Counted from the stretch's first letter, positions 38,705 through 48,503 are shown. The stretch: DNA of 64,000 nucleotides from Reichenbachiella versicolor (GCF_003171675.1 NZ_QFZQ01000002.1:558001-622000); one strand, 5' to 3'. Numbers and translations are program-made. Notes: generated by a model not told the origin, from the letters alone.

Positions 38705-38732
38705 TAATTCTTGTATGTTCAGATAACCTATT

Positions 38733-39083
38733 TTAATCCCATTGCAGCTCTGAAGATTCTCCATTGTCTGCTACTGCTTCTAAAGATTGTTCATGGTCTT
38801 TGTCAAACTCATCAAAATCTACTTCTGGCATCAATTCGTCTTTCACATGATTGACAGTATCATTTAATGCCTGAACGAATTTGTTAAAATCTTCTTTGTA
38901 TAAGAAGATCTTGTGCTTCTCATAAAAGAAATTGTCATCATTGTATTTTCTTTTGCTTTCGGTTATGGTCAGGTAGTAATCATTTGACCGTGTCGCCTTC
39001 ACATCAAAAAAATACGTCCTTTTCCCTGCTCTTACTCTCTCTGAGTAAATTTCAGCTCTGTCGTTTTCTTTGTTCTCTTCCAC
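38733..39083 (-). CDS. DUF3276 / PUR-alpha-like nucleic-acid-binding protein
   Basis: The protein has 116 residues. The YSERVRAGKRTYFFDVKAT, YYLTITESKRK and HKIFLYKEDFNKF segments match the single PUR repeat of DUF3276, a family typical of Bacteroidota that binds single-stranded nucleic acid. The tail is strongly acidic (VDFDEFDKDHEQS). It is a single gene with its own terminator, divergent from the DUF58 gene. Confidence 0.95.
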   Translation of the reverse strand: MEENKENDRAEIYSERVRAGKRTYFFDVKATRSNDYYLTITESKRKYNDDNFFYEKHKIFLYKEDFNKFVQALNDTVNHVKDELMPEVDFDEFDKDHEQSLEAVADNGESSELQWD

Positions 39084-39305
39084 TTTGCGGTTCGTTTAAA
39101 TTTTAAGAGGCTGTAAGTAGTATTACCTAATTCCTTTTCTTAGAATTTAAATATACTTATTTTTCGCGGACAATTACAAGTCTTTGAATGGTAGATCACC
39201 AGATAGCTGTAACTGTTTAAAGCTACATTGGGATTAAGAAGAAATAATCGATATTACCTAACATTTTAATAACATTGTGATAAGAACATTTTTTCTCGGC
39301 ACTGC

Positions 39306-40220
39306 ATGAAACTGAAGCTAGATATCAACGAACTAAAGCAATTTTCTAATATTGAAATGCTAGCGAGACAGCTGGTAGAAGGTTTCATTACCGGACTTCA
39401 CAAATCTCCTTATCATGGATTTTCTGTTGAATTCGCTGAACACCAATTGTACAACTCTGGTGAAAGCACTCGACATATTGATTGGAAAGTATTCGCAAAG
39501 ACGGATAGATTATATACTAAACGATACGAAGAAGAGACCAATTTACGCTGCTACATAGTGCTAGACACTTCTTCATCGATGTACTACCCAAAACCGTCTA
39601 ATGATAAAATCAAGTATTCAATCCTATCTTCGGCAGCTTTAGCATTCTTAATGCAAAAACAAAGAGATGCTGTTGGGCTATTTACATTCTCTGACCACAT
39701 CGACTTTCAATCTGAAATTCGTTCCACTTCTAAACACGTCCATAACCTTCTGTTAAACCTTCAAAGGTTATTTGATGAAGAACAAAAAGAAAGTAAAAGT
39801 AGTGTAGCTCAGACTTTACATGATATCGCTGGGAAAATTCCTCGTCGATCTCTAGTTATATTATTTTCAGACATGTTAGATAGCGATCCTGAAAAGCAAA
39901 ACGAAGTATTTAGAGGTTTGCAAAATCTTAAGCACAACAAACATGAAGTAATCATGTTTCATGTAAATGATAAAAAGACAGAACTGGAATTTGATTTTGA
40001 AGATAGGCCTCACAAGTTCCAAGATGCAGAAACAGGTGAGATCATTAAACTAACTCCTACAGACATCAAAGAGTCGTATTACGAGCAAATGAATACGCAC
40101 TATAAGGAACTCTATTTAAAATGCCATCAACTTAAAATTGACTTTATTGATGCAGATATTTCATTAGGGTTTGAGAATATCTTAGAATCATATTTGATCA
40201 AAAGATCGAAAATGAACTAA
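39306..40220 (+). CDS. DUF58 domain protein (vWA-like)
   Basis: The protein has 304 residues. It has the DUF58 core motif GESTRHIDWKVFAKTDRLY, followed by a vWA-type fold with the MIDAS-like LDTSSSM and a downstream LFSDMLD. Such proteins usually accompany a MoxR ATPase in chaperone-like modules, but no moxR gene lies nearby. The 3' end overlaps the stop of the convergent NTF2-like gene by 4 bp. Confidence 0.92.
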   Translation: MKLKLDINELKQFSNIEMLARQLVEGFITGLHKSPYHGFSVEFAEHQLYNSGESTRHIDWKVFAKTDRLYTKRYEEETNLRCYIVLDTSSSMYYPKPSNDKIKYSILSSAALAFLMQKQRDAVGLFTFSDHIDFQSEIRSTSKHVHNLLLNLQRLFDEEQKESKSSVAQTLHDIAGKIPRRSLVILFSDMLDSDPEKQNEVFRGLQNLKHNKHEVIMFHVNDKKTELEFDFEDRPHKFQDAETGEIIKLTPTDIKESYYEQMNTHYKELYLKCHQLKIDFIDADISLGFENILESYLIKRSKMN

Positions 40221-40687
40221 GTCTTAGACATATAACTGTTTAAGGATTTTTCTGCCATTACCCTTACCTTATTTTGAAACTTTGAGGTCCATCCTAATAT
40301 AAGTCCTAAGAAACCAAAAGCCATTTTACACCAGTTGTATATATCAAACCTATCTACATGATCAATAATCAACTCATCTTCAAATCTTAATGTGGCTTCT
40401 ATCCTATTATGAACTTTTCTTCCCGTTTTTGAAAAGGTATAAATCGCTTCCCAATTTGCTACTACTATATTTCCTTGTTCCTTACAACTGACTAACTCTA
40501 CAGTAAGATCTGTAGCTCTACTGACTAACATAGACCACATCGCTTTAGTCTCATTGTAATCTAGATGCTGAAACACTGGATCTGTAAACCTTACATCCTC
40601 ATGATAACAAGAGTTCATTACCTCGCTATCACGTTCATTGAATGCTGAATAAAATCTTTTAACTGTGTCCAAATAGCTCATAATCAA
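40217..40687 (-). CDS. NTF2-like / SnoaL-type protein
   Basis: The protein has 156 residues. The N-terminal FYSAFNERDSEVMNSCYHED with DVRFTDPVF and the later RIEATLRFEDELIIDHVDRF are the pattern of small NTF2/SnoaL cone-fold proteins. The C-terminus adds a short hydrophobic helix (FGFLGLILG). It starts 4 bp before the stop of the upstream SDR gene (40684), so the two are translationally coupled and may share a substrate. Confidence 0.85.
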   Translation of the reverse strand: MIMSYLDTVKRFYSAFNERDSEVMNSCYHEDVRFTDPVFQHLDYNETKAMWSMLVSRATDLTVELVSCKEQGNIVVANWEAIYTFSKTGRKVHNRIEATLRFEDELIIDHVDRFDIYNWCKMAFGFLGLILGWTSKFQNKVRVMAEKSLNSYMSKT

Positions 40688-41526
40688 ATCATTTTTAACA
40701 CCTTAGCTAACAATCTATCATATTTCCTAGTAGATAGCAGATACTTTGGTAAATAATACCTCACCCACTTACCCGAAGTAAACACATAACTCACTTTAGC
40801 ATTTCTAACTTTGAATGTGTTAAACACAACTCTAGCGAACCTATCTACTCCTACAGCTTGTTTTTCTGACTTTCTTACCAATTTCATCAATCTCTTCAAA
40901 GGAAGTCCATACTCGGAATTCTGAACCTCTGTAGAAAACTCTTCAATCTTTGACCAAATGGGTGTAGCTATCGGTCCAGGATTTAAAGCAACCACATCAA
41001 TACCAAATACCATCAATTCCCTTCTAAGTCCTTCGGTCAAACTATCTACTGCGGCTTTTGATGCAGAATATGGTGTCATAAACGGCATACAATTCTTAGC
41101 AGCAATAGAACTCATATTTATCACTCTAGGATTAAGCCCGTTTTTCTTAGCTAGTTTCAATAAGGGCAAACAAGCCTTTGTGATCTCAATAATGCTGAAA
41201 AAGTTAACCTCAAATTGATCTCTATACTCTTGGACATCTAAAAATTCTACTGGGCCAGTAACTGCATACCCAGCATTATTGATTAAACAAACTACCCCAT
41301 CACTGACCAGAGTTTTTAATCTACCAAATTCCTGAGTAATTTCTTCCTTACTGGTCACATCAAAAACTAATGGGTAATAGTTTTCACCTAATTCAGATTG
41401 AAGTCTTTCCCCATCCTCTTTCTTCCTTACACTACCAAAGACCTTGTAGCCTTCGCCAATAAACATTTGTGCACACGCATACCCAATACCAGTTGATACT
41501 CCTGTAATAATTACATTTTTTGTCAT
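40684..41526 (-). CDS. Short-chain dehydrogenase/reductase
   Basis: The protein has 280 residues. The NAD(P)-binding motif is GVSTGIG at 8-14, then NNAGYAV near 86, catalytic Ser in MSSIAAKN and YSASK near 155. It is a classical SDR with a slightly extended C-terminus; the substrate is unknown. It overlaps the stop of the rRNA methyltransferase gene by 4 bp and the start of the NTF2-like gene by 4 bp, forming a three-gene operon. Confidence 0.93.
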   Translation of the reverse strand: MTKNVIITGVSTGIGYACAQMFIGEGYKVFGSVRKKEDGERLQSELGENYYPLVFDVTSKEEITQEFGRLKTLVSDGVVCLINNAGYAVTGPVEFLDVQEYRDQFEVNFFSIIEITKACLPLLKLAKKNGLNPRVINMSSIAAKNCMPFMTPYSASKAAVDSLTEGLRRELMVFGIDVVALNPGPIATPIWSKIEEFSTEVQNSEYGLPLKRLMKLVRKSEKQAVGVDRFARVVFNTFKVRNAKVSYVFTSGKWVRYYLPKYLLSTRKYDRLLAKVLKMI

Positions 41527-42263
41527 ACAGTAAGACGTTTGAAGTTATCACAAAAAATCGCAGTAGACACTGCCACATTCAAAGACTCTGCTTGACCAAA
41601 GCCTTCTATTTTCACCTTATTTTGAACTAAATCAAGTAAGTCGTCAGCTATTCCATGAGATTCATTACCAAACAAAATGATCGATGGCTCGCTAAACTTG
41701 ACTTTGTGTAAATCTTCACCTCCAAGTGCAGCTCCATAAGTGTTTGTGGTTGTTCTTAATAAGGTCTTCAAATCCTGATAATGAACTTTCACTCTCGTAA
41801 ACGACCCCATGGTTGATGAAATGACCTTAGCGTTATAACAATCTACAGAGTCTATAGAACAAACGATATCTTGAAATCCATACCAATCTGCAATACGAAT
41901 AATAGTACCTAAATTCCCTGGATCCATGACCCTATCAAACGCAAGAATAGACTTATTTATGTTCTTTATGGGTGCTACTTCTGGCATCTTAACCACCGCC
42001 AAAGCAGCATTATTAGATTTAAAAGTACCGACTTTCTCTATTTCAGATTGACTCGCCAAACCCACCTTATCATCAATTGGATTAAGCAACTCTGAATGAA
42101 GGTTAGCAAATTTATCTGTAACAAAAACCCTATCGATATCCAGACCTGAGACTAGCAATTCACACACACTTTTTTCTCCTTCGACGACAAACTTCTTTTC
42201 AAGGGTTCTAAATTTTTTTAATTGGAGTGATTTAATGAATTTTGACTCGCGTTTTGAAATCAT
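41523..42263 (-). CDS. SpoU/TrmH-family RNA 2'-O-methyltransferase
   Basis: The protein has 246 residues. It has an N-terminal substrate-binding domain with KFVVEGEKSV and the SPOUT motifs VMDPGNLGTIIRIADWYG, LFGNESHGI and LNVAVSTAIFC. It transfers methyl from S-adenosylmethionine to a ribose in rRNA or tRNA; the exact nucleotide cannot be told. It is the first gene of the operon with the SDR and NTF2-like genes. Its start overlaps the annotated start of the divergent tamL-like gene. Confidence 0.95.
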   Translation of the reverse strand: MISKRESKFIKSLQLKKFRTLEKKFVVEGEKSVCELLVSGLDIDRVFVTDKFANLHSELLNPIDDKVGLASQSEIEKVGTFKSNNAALAVVKMPEVAPIKNINKSILAFDRVMDPGNLGTIIRIADWYGFQDIVCSIDSVDCYNAKVISSTMGSFTRVKVHYQDLKTLLRTTTNTYGAALGGEDLHKVKFSEPSIILFGNESHGIADDLLDLVQNKVKIEGFGQAESLNVAVSTAIFCDNFKRLTV

Positions 42264-44787
42264 TCTCAGCTGGTTTCAGTTTCAGTACAATGGGATTGAA
42301 TACATTCTTGCCCACAATTTAAAATTCAAACATAAGCGATTAAATCTATTTAGTATTTCTCAGGAGAACTCAAATATTGTAGTATCCAGAGCTTTTCGGT
42401 TTCTAATCGTGGTTCTATCTGTGTCTTATCTGCTATCTGGCTGTATGGGTAGACGCTATTTAGTTGAAGATCAGACCATACTGGTCAATCAGCACCTTAC
42501 AAGTGTTGGAAAACTAAACCTAGACGAACTAGAAGCACAGTACTCCTATGTCCCAAATGATAAAATTCTTTTCTTACCATGGTCTCCTTATGTTGACCTA
42601 TATCAAATGGGAAAAAAGCGCTATGACTCTATAAAATATGTCAACAAAATAGAAGAGATAAGAGTCAAGTATGAGACTAAAATTGCTGAAAAAGAGGGCA
42701 ATAAAGAGAAACAACAAAAACTCAAGGACAAAAAAATCAAAAAAGAGAACAAGCAGTACAAAAACCTGAAAGAAGGCAACCTATTCATGAGAATGGGAGA
42801 ACCTCTTGCTATATATGACACCGCTCAAGAAAATCAAACCGTTGAAAACTTAACCAATTACCTACATTCCAAAGGCTATTTCAACGGTACTGTTGAACAG
42901 TCAACTGATAACGAATTCAAACTGGTTTCTGCTACTTACAAGCTGGTTAAAAATGACCCATATATAATAGACTCCATTTATTATAAAATCCAAGACAGTT
43001 TGGTAAATAAGTTGATCTATCTAGATACTGAAAACTCCCTTTTAAAAACGGGTATTAATTACGATCAACAATTATTATCTAATGAAAGAGACAGAATATT
43101 CAACCTAATGCTAGACAATGGATACTACACTTTCTCAAGAAACTATATCAGTTATAGAGTAGATACCACTACTCTTGGAAATCAAAAAGTAGCGCTTGGT
43201 ATTCGAATAAAAAACCCTGAAAAAGGTAATCATAAAGTATATAGGATTGATTCGATAAATTTCACCACCGATGCAGATATAAAAGACAGTAAGCGAGAAA
43301 GAATTCAAAAAGAGAATTACAATATCACATTTAGGTTTTATGATAGGAAATACATAGAAAGAAATCTATCATGGAGAGTATTTATCAATCAAGATAGTCT
43401 ATTCAGCAAAACGAACACATTTGAAACTCAAAGACAGCTCGGAAATGTTGATATTTTCAAGTTTACAAACATCCAATATGATACCACTGGAGGTAAATTC
43501 ATAGCTAACATCAATACTAGTCCTCTCAAAAAATATCAAACATCTACTGAAGCAGGATTAAAAGTCACACAAGGTTTACCTGGCCCATTCTTCAATGCTT
43601 CTATCAAAAACCGAAATACCTTTAGAGGTTTGGAAATACTACAATTAAGTGGACAATTTGGTTTTGAAGGACTTTCTGGTGCATCCGAGACAGGTAGCCC
43701 CTATTCATCTCTCGATTACGGAGTAAATCTATCTATTACTTTTCCTCAATTCTTAGCTCCTCTTAGAGATAACAGAAGGCAAAAGCTTGGACGACTTAAC
43801 CCCAAAACAAGAATTTCTTCTGGATTAAACTTCATCTTCAGACCGGAATATCAAAGAAATGCGATATCCTCAGCTATCAAATATAGTTGGGTACAATATG
43901 AAAAAAATGTCGTGCACAATTTCGCCCTAACAGAAGTCAATTTTATTAAATCTGACCTTACCGCTGAGTACAATAATTTTCTAGACAGCTTGGCCTCCGA
44001 AGGCAATAACTTAATTCAATCTTTCCAATCTGCCTTTGTGACTAGTATGTGGTATTCCCCGACTTATAATTTCAATGATTATGGGAATGCTACTCATCCT
44101 TCTTCTTATCTAAACTACAAAATTGAGACTGGTGGCAATTCTGAAGCGATCTATAAAGAAGTTGCTACTAACAAGGCGGTAGAAGTATATAAATACGCTA
44201 AAGGTGATTTCGATTTTAGACATGTCCATCCTTTGTTTGCTAGAATCTCATTTGCAGGACGATTTCATACCGGTTTGGCTATTCCATATGGTGAGAATGA
44301 AACTCTGCCGTATGAAAAATTTTACTTCTCTGGAGGTAGTAATGGAATTCGTGCATGGACCCCACGACGTCTTGGCCCTGGTTCTTTTACGCCAGTAGAT
44401 GAAGAGGGAGTGTATAACAACAACTATGAACAACCTGGAGAAATAATTTTAGAAACAAGTGTTGAATTGCGTCACAAGCTTTTTAGCTTTCTATATGGTG
44501 CATTTTTCTTAGACGCTGGGAATACATGGACGATACGAAATGACCCTACTAGACCTGGTGCTCAATTCAAATCAAGCAATTTCTTTAAAGAAATCGCAAT
44601 TGGAGGAGGATACGGAGTAAGGTTAGATTTATCCTTTTTACTATTGCGCTTGGATGCAGCATGGAAGCTCAGAGACCCAGGTACAAGGACTGCTACTGGT
44701 GAACTAGATCGAAATCCATGGGATATACCGGATTATCCTGGTTATTCCAAGTTGATTTGGAATATCGGGATAGGCTATCCATTTTAA
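42235..44787 (+). CDS. TamL-like Omp85 outer-membrane lipoprotein
   Basis: The frame encodes up to 850 residues. A lipoprotein signal (FRFLIVVLSVSYLLSGC, lipid Cys at about residue 71) lies far inside the frame, so the true start is probably downstream of 42235. No ATG lies between, and an AGGAG sits 8 nt before an ATT at about 42376. POTRA-like repeats occupy about 200-430, with a Lys/Glu-rich insertion near 135-185, and a C-terminal Omp85 barrel (about 480-850) ends in an aromatic residue (NIGIGYPF). Lipidated TamA relatives are typical of Bacteroidota and work with TamB in envelope assembly. The next gene, hemF, starts 11 bp later. Confidence 0.9.
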   Translation: MNFDSRFEIILSWFQFQYNGIEYILAHNLKFKHKRLNLFSISQENSNIVVSRAFRFLIVVLSVSYLLSGCMGRRYLVEDQTILVNQHLTSVGKLNLDELEAQYSYVPNDKILFLPWSPYVDLYQMGKKRYDSIKYVNKIEEIRVKYETKIAEKEGNKEKQQKLKDKKIKKENKQYKNLKEGNLFMRMGEPLAIYDTAQENQTVENLTNYLHSKGYFNGTVEQSTDNEFKLVSATYKLVKNDPYIIDSIYYKIQDSLVNKLIYLDTENSLLKTGINYDQQLLSNERDRIFNLMLDNGYYTFSRNYISYRVDTTTLGNQKVALGIRIKNPEKGNHKVYRIDSINFTTDADIKDSKRERIQKENYNITFRFYDRKYIERNLSWRVFINQDSLFSKTNTFETQRQLGNVDIFKFTNIQYDTTGGKFIANINTSPLKKYQTSTEAGLKVTQGLPGPFFNASIKNRNTFRGLEILQLSGQFGFEGLSGASETGSPYSSLDYGVNLSITFPQFLAPLRDNRRQKLGRLNPKTRISSGLNFIFRPEYQRNAISSAIKYSWVQYEKNVVHNFALTEVNFIKSDLTAEYNNFLDSLASEGNNLIQSFQSAFVTSMWYSPTYNFNDYGNATHPSSYLNYKIETGGNSEAIYKEVATNKAVEVYKYAKGDFDFRHVHPLFARISFAGRFHTGLAIPYGENETLPYEKFYFSGGSNGIRAWTPRRLGPGSFTPVDEEGVYNNNYEQPGEIILETSVELRHKLFSFLYGAFFLDAGNTWTIRNDPTRPGAQFKSSNFFKEIAIGGGYGVRLDLSFLLLRLDAAWKLRDPGTRTATGELDRNPWDIPDYPGYSKLIWNIGIGYPF

Positions 44788-44798
44788 CACTATAATCT

Positions 44799-45689
44799 AT
44801 GAATAAAGAAGAAATACAAAACTGGTTCAAATCCCTTCAAGACTCTATTTGCACAGCCCTAGAAGAAACTGACGAAAAAGGGAAATTTGAACAAGATTTA
44901 TGGACTCGCCCAGAAGGTGGGGGTGGACGAACTCGAATTCTTCAAAATGGTAATATCATAGAAAAAGGTGGAGTGAATTTCTCAGCTGTAGAAGGTCCAA
45001 CTCCTAATAAAATTCTTCAAGCGTTAGGTCTTGATAAGGCTGATTTTTTCGCTACTGGTGTATCTATAGTAATGCATCCTATTAGCCCCATGGTTCCAAT
45101 CATTCATATGAATGTTAGATACTTCGAAATGAGTAACGGGATCAACTGGTTTGGAGGGGGAATAGATTTGACTCCACATTATGTAGTTGATGAAGATGCT
45201 AAGTATTTTCATCGAACTATGAAAGATACTTGTGATAGACATCACTCCAGTTACTATACTGACTTTAAGAAATGGGCTGATGACTACTTCTTTATCAAAC
45301 ATAGAAAAGAAACTAGGGGAATTGGAGGTATTTTCTTTGATCGGCTGAATGAAAAAGATGGCATCAGCATGGAAGACCGATGGAAGTTTGTACAAGACGT
45401 TGGAAGCCAATTTGCACCTATCTACACCAGATTCATGACTAAAAATAAAGATTTAGCATATGGAGAAAATGAAAAAGCTTGGCAATATCTAAGAAGGGGA
45501 AGGTATGTTGAATTCAACCTAGTATTAGATAAAGGAACTAAGTTTGGATTGGATACAGATGGACGAACTGAATCTATATTAATGAGTCTTCCTCCTCAGG
45601 CAAATTGGGCATATCAATTCGAACCAAAAACTGGATCAAAAGAAGAAGAGACATTAAACAAATTGAAAAAAGGAATTGATTGGATTTAA
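44799..45689 (+). CDS. hemF: Oxygen-dependent coproporphyrinogen III oxidase
   Basis: The protein has 296 residues. It has the HemF signatures WTRPEGGGGRTRIL, GGGIDLTPHY, the segment around YTDFKKWADDYFFIKHR, and FDRLNEKDGI. It converts coproporphyrinogen III to protoporphyrinogen IX using oxygen. It lies 11 bp after the tamL-like gene and is probably co-transcribed. Haem supply is relevant to the cytochrome and bd-oxidase genes in this window, although there is no direct link. Confidence 0.97.
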   Translation: MNKEEIQNWFKSLQDSICTALEETDEKGKFEQDLWTRPEGGGGRTRILQNGNIIEKGGVNFSAVEGPTPNKILQALGLDKADFFATGVSIVMHPISPMVPIIHMNVRYFEMSNGINWFGGGIDLTPHYVVDEDAKYFHRTMKDTCDRHHSSYYTDFKKWADDYFFIKHRKETRGIGGIFFDRLNEKDGISMEDRWKFVQDVGSQFAPIYTRFMTKNKDLAYGENEKAWQYLRRGRYVEFNLVLDKGTKFGLDTDGRTESILMSLPPQANWAYQFEPKTGSKEEETLNKLKKGIDWI

Positions 45690-45835
45690 TTCCTGCCTTT
45701 TGACTGGGACTTATAAATAGAATAGAAATAGGAATGGCAAGGGCGCCTATGCAAAATTCCCAAAATGCTGCTACCCTCACCTAACTTGAATTCGACCAAG
45801 TTATACCTTTTTTAGTAGGTGACTAATCAGAAATG

Positions 45836-45888
45836 AAAACAAGAACTGTCTCCTCATGCTCCCTCACTGTCGCTGTTCTTGTTTCATT
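45836..45888. other. Long inverted repeat in the hemF-hydrolase spacer
   Basis: ATGAAAACAAGAAC and GTTCTTGTTTCAT are near-perfect inverted arms of about 13 bp around a pyrimidine-rich 28-nt loop. A second inverted pair (AGGAGCC and GGCTCCT) follows at about 45960-46000. These may be terminators of hemF or structured leaders. No T-run supports a classical terminator. Confidence 0.4.
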
Positions 45889-46034
45889 ATATAATAACTA
45901 ACTTTTTTTTGTTACCTGCAGCGTTATTAACTACGAGGCTCTATGAATTTGAAAAAAATCAGGAGCCATCACTTCCCACATCCCTGCTTCTCCGAGGCTC
46001 CTAATTTACTTCCAAAAACCAACTTATATTTTTA

Positions 46035-46160
46035 TTAGAATCTAGTAATGACCTTAAAGAATTCTTTAGAACTGATTCTATTTTCTCTTTCTGTAAAAAC
46101 AGCCTTGTTTACGAACAACATGATTGCAAGTAGTAAAGCTGATGTAATGATTAATCCCAT
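46035..46160 (-). CDS. Putative 41-residue single-pass membrane peptide
   Basis: The minus-strand frame from the ATG at 46160 encodes MGLIITSALLLAIMLFVNKA followed by a charged tail ending in SSKEFFKVITRF. One hydrophobic helix of about 18 residues precedes a basic/acidic cytoplasmic tail. It is the only plausible gene in the 618-bp spacer 45690-46307. A short size and no recognised family make it tentative. Confidence 0.4.
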   Translation of the reverse strand: MGLIITSALLLAIMLFVNKAVFTERENRISSKEFFKVITRF

Positions 46161-46307
46161 AACAGTTGAATTTTAAGTTACTAAGTTATTTTCTGTCTTT
46201 GCTGTATTTGATTACAATACAAAGATGGTACCGATACCAGACGTTTGTAACAGTGAAATAGCCAATTATAAACTTTAGGTGATTTGCTTACTGAATAGAA
46301 AGAAATC

Positions 46308-47045
46308 TTATGACTTAGCCAGAAAACTCATTACACGCTCCCAATAGAGCTTATGATCGTAGAACTTAGTGTATAGGGCTTTAGCACCGTGATTCCCAGG
46401 AGAATCTATTGGGTAGAAGAAAATTTTACTCTCAGAAGATAGTTTAGCGTAAATGAGCTTAACATTTTCTTGTTCATCGTATGAACTCATTATCAGAGAA
46501 GGTACAGTTACTTTCTCAGCTAAAGTCTGTATGTAATCCCTTCCTTTTCCTGCGGATGAAAAATACTCGCCCGGAGAAAACAATATCAAAGCTGATATAG
46601 ACGAATATTCACTGGATAATCTAATTGATAATGAAGCACTATAGGAACTACCTAAAACAATAATCGGAGCTCCATCGCAGTAGGACTTGACAAAATCCAA
46701 AGCAGCTACCATATCTGGATAGGCATCTAAATAGCTTGTCGGTTTCATCAGTCGTTTAGCATCAGCGTTGGTCTGATTTCTGACACCATTAACCAAGTTC
46801 CCTGATCTTAAGTCTACCGCTACGCAGTTATATCCTAGTTGATTGAAAGTTGGCGCTACTTCTAGATATTCACCTCGACTCCAACCAGCTTGGTGAAACA
46901 TGAGAATTACTGGAGTAGATTTAGGGTGACTAAAATGCAAATCGGCCGTGACGCTAACGCCACCGGCCGATTTGAAGGTTACTTTCTCGATCGCTTGAGT
47001 TTCAAGCGAAATCAGAGCAATCATAAAAAGTAGTATGTATTTCAT
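46308..47045 (-). CDS. Secreted alpha/beta hydrolase
   Basis: The protein has 245 residues and a short signal peptide (ILLFMIALISLETQA). It has the alpha/beta-hydrolase strand PVILMFHQAGWSRGEY, the nucleophile elbow GSSYS near residue 128, an acidic residue in the SSYDEQEN segment and His in NHGAK. It is similar in build to dienelactone-hydrolase-like enzymes; the substrate is unknown. It lies 6 bp after dapD on the same strand, so it is probably read with it. Confidence 0.88.
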   Translation of the reverse strand: MKYILLFMIALISLETQAIEKVTFKSAGGVSVTADLHFSHPKSTPVILMFHQAGWSRGEYLEVAPTFNQLGYNCVAVDLRSGNLVNGVRNQTNADAKRLMKPTSYLDAYPDMVAALDFVKSYCDGAPIIVLGSSYSASLSIRLSSEYSSISALILFSPGEYFSSAGKGRDYIQTLAEKVTVPSLIMSSYDEQENVKLIYAKLSSESKIFFYPIDSPGNHGAKALYTKFYDHKLYWERVMSFLAKS

Positions 47046-47051
47046 AAGTGC

Positions 47052-47894
47052 TTAGACAGCTACGTTATTCTCTCTCAAAGCATCATTTAAAGAAGTTTTC
47101 TTATCTGTGCTTTCTTTTCTTTTACCAATGATCATTGCGCAAGGAACGTTGTATTCACCTGCTGGAAATTTCTTAGCATAAGAACCTGGAATTACGACAG
47201 ATCTCTCTGGAACGTATCCTTTATACTCTACAGGTTCATCTCCTGTCACATCGATGACTTTAGAGCTCATGGTCAAGGTTACTCCTGCACCTAATACAGC
47301 TTCTTTCCCTACTCTTACGCCTTCTACTACAATACATCTAGAACCGATGAAAGCATTATCTTCAATGATAACTGGTGCCGCTTGTACAGGCTCCAACACA
47401 CCGCCGATTCCTACTCCACCACTCAAATGAACATTTTTACCGATCTGAGCACAGCTACCAACAGTTGCCCAAGTGTCTACCATCGTTCCTTCGTCCACAT
47501 ATGCACCTATGTTTACGTAAGAAGGCATCAATACCGTACCAGCTGAGATGTAAGCTCCATATCTAGAAACTGCATGAGGAACGACTCTGATTCCTAATTT
47601 ATCATAGTCCTTTTTCAAAGCCATTTTATCATGGAATTCGAATGGTCCTACTTCGATTTTCTCCATTTTTCTGATTGGAAAATAAAGGATTACCGCCTTC
47701 TTTACCCAGTCATTTACTTTCCAACCATCTTCAGTAGGCTCGGCAGTTCTCAATCTACCTTTGTCAAGTTCCTCTATGACGAACTCTATGGCCTTAACTA
47801 CTTCTGGCTGAGAAAGCTTTGATCTATCTTCCCAAGTCTCTTCGACGATTTTTTTGATGTCTTCCATTGTAATCTGAATAACAGTTTGATTCAT
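47052..47894 (-). CDS. dapD: Tetrahydrodipicolinate N-succinyltransferase
   Basis: The protein has 280 residues from the ATG at 47894; the internal ATG at 47867 (MEDIKKIVEE) matches the usual family start better. Left-handed beta-helix hexapeptide repeats run from about 110 to 230 (GAYISAGTVLMPSYVNIGA, GTMVDTWATVGSCAQIG, NVHLSGGVGIGG). It succinylates tetrahydrodipicolinate in the lysine/diaminopimelate pathway. The alpha/beta hydrolase gene follows at 6 bp. Confidence 0.96.
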   Translation of the reverse strand: MNQTVIQITMEDIKKIVEETWEDRSKLSQPEVVKAIEFVIEELDKGRLRTAEPTEDGWKVNDWVKKAVILYFPIRKMEKIEVGPFEFHDKMALKKDYDKLGIRVVPHAVSRYGAYISAGTVLMPSYVNIGAYVDEGTMVDTWATVGSCAQIGKNVHLSGGVGIGGVLEPVQAAPVIIEDNAFIGSRCIVVEGVRVGKEAVLGAGVTLTMSSKVIDVTGDEPVEYKGYVPERSVVIPGSYAKKFPAGEYNVPCAMIIGKRKESTDKKTSLNDALRENNVAV

Positions 47895-48182
47895 TCGGAC
47901 CGTACCGAATCTTAAAATTTCTGCAAATCTAAACGCTGTTTTTGCTTTGACAAACCGAGGCGTTAATTGTTGAGGGTTGTAAAGCGGAAACTGTCAATTC
48001 AGTACCTGAATAAGACTAAAAAATATATGAACTATCTAATTAATATGGATCACCTTAAAAGTTACTGGGAGATGAGGTTTTAGAGTTGACTATTTCATTA
48101 TGAACAATCCTTTGTCTATTTAGGGCTTGCTGAGAAACTTACTCTTGCTCGAAATATATGGAATCCATAAGGTAATTGTACA

Positions 48183-48219
48183 AAATAGCACGTTTGAACA
48201 GCTCAGAAATAGATTTTGA
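48183..48219. repeat. Direct repeat, copy 1 (left of the amine oxidase block)
   Basis: This copy matches 51541-51577 at 34 of 37 positions (core GAACAGCTCAG, ATAGATTTTGA). The two copies are in the same orientation and enclose the genes at 48504-51403. Confidence 0.65.
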
Positions 48220-48227
48220 CAAGTATC

Positions 48228-48480
48228 TCAAACAAACTTTACATAAGGGATTTCTCTACTTTCTTGCTTGACCAAGAAAGTAGCAAAGAAGTCAAGTCTG
48301 TAAATCAGAAAGCTAAATTTTGACTCCATTTCGCTAAAAATTTTAAACTCGTCGTACCTCCTCAAACAGTAAAATTTTTGACCGCTTCTTTCCATCAAAA
48401 TTCTTAACGCATCTGATTTAAGGACCAAGCTTTTTAGTGCAAGCTTTGCGTCGTGTATAACAGACCATTTCCAACATTTT
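48228..48480. repeat. Dispersed intergenic repeat with strong hairpin
   Basis: CTACTTTCTTG and CAAGAAAGTAG form a perfect 11-bp stem near 48258-48285. A 66-residue minus-strand frame across it (…LDFFATFLVKQE…) is the well-known false ORF of this class of Bacteroidota spacer repeat. The rest of the 47895-48503 spacer holds no recognised gene. Confidence 0.55.
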
Positions 48481-48503
48481 TCAAATGTTTTTCTGCTAAC
48501 TCG

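Noticed and set aside
48228-48428. 66-residue minus-strand open frame
   Set aside because: It lies in a dispersed spacer repeat with a hairpin and encodes the familiar false LDFFATFL-type translation. There is no start context or neighbour support.
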